Shown here in pieces: positions 62,917 to 64,000 of a DNA stretch of 64,000 nucleotides. The notes under the pieces are model-generated. The model saw only the letters and a list, made by a program, of their open reading frames with translations, made no database searches and had not been told where the DNA came from. Source of the stretch: Caccoplasma intestinavium. GTDB taxonomy: Bacteria > Bacteroidota > Bacteroidia > Bacteroidales > UBA11471. Made by a program: the position numbers and the translations under genes. The number at the start of each line of letters is the position of its first letter. The stretch's first letter is position 1. The DNA lies in assembly GCA_018715885.1 (NCBI GenBank), contig DVKT01000063.1, positions 19,114 through 83,113 on the forward strand. The letters are read 5' to 3'.

Positions 62917-63354
62917 TTATAATGTTTCGGTGCTTTTTTCTTCCTGTTGTTTGTGTAGATGCAAACGGAAGCGATCCGAGCGAAGTATCGAGCGCATGAG
63001 CCAGAAATTGACGGGGAAAATGATTGCCCATACCGGGATCAGGGCTACTTTTTCGGGGACTCCTATGGCGATAAAGACTTTCAGTGTGATATACTGCATG
63101 AAAAAGTTGATCGCTTGGCAAATAGAGAAACGAACGCCGTTTTCGAAATCGACTTTTGTTTTGAACGTATAGTAATTGGTCAGGAAGAAGTTGCAGGCGA
63201 AGCTGACAACGAATCCGGTTGTAAAAGATATATCGACATTGAAATCCATATACAGCATGGTATAATATATGCCGTATAAAATAGCAGTAACGATGGTTCC
63301 TGTGATACAGAAACGGACGATTTCCAATTTTGTCTTCGGAGAGGTATTTGACAT
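62917..63354 (-). CDS. GtrA-like four-helix membrane protein
   Basis: An inner-membrane protein of 145 aa with four hydrophobic segments (about 14-34, 38-58, 72-95, 100-122) and the GtrA pattern RFCITGTIVTAILYGIYY and FACNFFLTNYYTFK. GtrA relatives are thought to help flip undecaprenyl-linked sugars for cell-envelope glycan modification. The C-terminus is a charged tail with RLHLHKQQEEKSTETL-like residues. It is alone, with no glycosyltransferase nearby. The start at 63354 agrees with a -7 box 21 nt upstream. Confidence 0.85.
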   Translation of the reverse strand: MSNTSPKTKLEIVRFCITGTIVTAILYGIYYTMLYMDFNVDISFTTGFVVSFACNFFLTNYYTFKTKVDFENGVRFSICQAINFFMQYITLKVFIAIGVPEKVALIPVWAIIFPVNFWLMRSILRSDRFRLHLHKQQEEKSTETL

Positions 63355-63374
63355 AATTCCTGAAACTCTATCGG

Positions 63375-63382
63375 CAAAGATA
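63375..63382 (-). promoter_or_regulatory. -7 box of the GtrA-like gene
   Basis: TATCTTTG on the minus strand, giving a predicted leader of about 15 nt. No clear -33 TTTG. The rest of the gap to 63602 shows nothing recognisable. Confidence 0.45.
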
Positions 63383-63602
63383 CGGATAAAAAGCGATATA
63401 ATATAAATCTTATGAAAGAATACTTTTTAGAAAAGTTTTGAGAAATGAAAGGGATAAATTTAAGTAGAATAAATGTGATTGGAAGTTTGTTATTATATAT
63501 GCAGAATATTTGTTGTATATAGTCTTTTAATAGCAAAAGTAATATGAGGCTTTAAATGGTTTGATGTTTTTTGTGTTATATGCTTTTATATCTCTTGGTG
63601 AT

Positions 63603-63635
63603 AAAAAAACAGCCCGAAAAATTTTTCGGGCTGTT
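63603..63635 (-). terminator. Terminator of dnaK
   Basis: A perfect 14-bp palindromic stem (63608-63621 with 63622-63635), reading AACAGCCCGAAAAA on the minus strand, is followed there by a T-run. It lies 20 nt past the dnaK stop codon. Confidence 0.9.
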
Positions 63636-63654
63636 CGGGAGTAAAGATTTGTAA

Positions 63655-64000
63655 TTATTTTACTTCCTCGAAATCGACATCGGTTACACCGCCGTCGCCT
63701 TTGTTCGAGTTGTTATCGGCTTGTGCATTACCAGCATTTTGCGAGCCGGCTTGTTGGCCTTGTGCATTGTACAAATCTTGGGCGGCAGCCTGCAATGCGT
63801 TGTTCAATTCGGCCATAGCCGTGTCGATAGCTGCTATGTCTTGTGCTTTGTGGGCATCTTTCAGTTTGCCGAGTGCGCCCTCGATCGTAGCCTTCTTATC
63901 TGCCGGGAACTTATCTCCTAATTCTTTGAGTTGCTTTTCGGTCTGGAAAATCATCGAATCGGCTTGGTTGATTTTGTCGATACGTTCTTTCTCTTTTTTA
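63655..64000 (-). CDS. dnaK: Chaperone DnaK, C-terminal 115 residues (partial)
   Basis: The C-terminal lid and tail of Hsp70. The visible part starts within KKEKERIDKINQADSMIFQ, continues with ELGDKFPADKKATIEGALGKLKDA, then a Gln/Gly/Asn-rich linker and the conserved terminus VDFEEVK. The N-terminal ATPase and most of the substrate-binding domain lie beyond the right edge. The linker is disordered-looking, which is usual. It acts in the cytoplasm with DnaJ and GrpE, not seen here. Confidence 0.96.
   Translation of the reverse strand, partial: KKEKERIDKINQADSMIFQTEKQLKELGDKFPADKKATIEGALGKLKDAHKAQDIAAIDTAMAELNNALQAAAQDLYNAQGQQAGSQNAGNAQADNNSNKGDGGVTDVDFEEVK

Noticed and set aside
62774..63121. 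115-aa minus-strand frame overlapping the GtrA gene
   Set aside because: It is out of frame with a good four-helix GtrA protein and has no start signal or domain.

Overview
The window looks like Bacteroidales chromosome, probably a gut glycan degrader. The evidence is two SusC/SusD pairs, many secreted plant-glycan enzymes, promoters of the Bacteroidetes type (TTTG, about 19-21 nt, then TAnnTTTG), and acidic residues right after lipoprotein cysteines. Two proteins end in YPNP-type sorting domains, so the genome should carry a type IX secretion system (T9SS). I cannot fix the genus from the sequence. There is no transposase, phage gene or CRISPR array.

Layout. Positions 1-0.9 kb hold a partial tRNA-Lys and upp (minus strand). 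From 1.0 to 35.8 kb, all on the plus strand, lies a pectin/rhamnogalacturonan I (RG-I) degradation region: GH95, GH2 and SGNH esterase (1.0-6.8); repeat block A; GH43-like, GH51 and GH51 (7.2-11.8, arabinan side chains); repeat block B; SGNH acetylesterase and GH105 (12.5-15.2); a T9SS beta-helix-like protein (15.4-17.7); repeat block C; PL1 pectate lyase with T9SS signal, CE12, GH2 and GH106 (18.4-28.0); then rhamnose catabolism rhaB-rhaA-rhaT-rhaD continuing into GH105 and GH28 (28.3-35.8). From 36.2 to 57.9 kb runs a large outer-membrane uptake block: an unassigned GH-like lipoprotein, a FAS1 lipoprotein, SusC, SusD, two more FAS1 lipoproteins, a second SusC and SusD, and a DUF4450-type protein. 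From 58.1 kb to the right edge the content is housekeeping: an M16 peptidase, a PP2C-like phosphatase, two tiny winged-helix proteins, a candidate structured ncRNA, GtrA and the C-terminus of DnaK.

How it fits together (inference). T9SS-exported PL1 and surface lipoproteins would cut and bind pectin outside the cell. SusC/D pairs would import fragments. Periplasmic GH105, GH106, GH2, GH51, GH43-like, GH95, GH28 and the esterases would strip them to monosaccharides, and the rha operon would take rhamnose through rhamnulose and rhamnulose-1-phosphate to dihydroxyacetone phosphate and lactaldehyde. No hybrid two-component, SusR, AraC or ECF/anti-sigma regulator is visible, so control must come from outside the window.

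Most unusual items: the double SusC/D operon with three FAS1 lipoproteins, a 190-bp near-perfect inverted repeat flanking the arabinofuranosidase cassette, rhamnose catabolism continuous with pectin hydrolases, and a long-hairpin ncRNA candidate near 62.4-62.6 kb.
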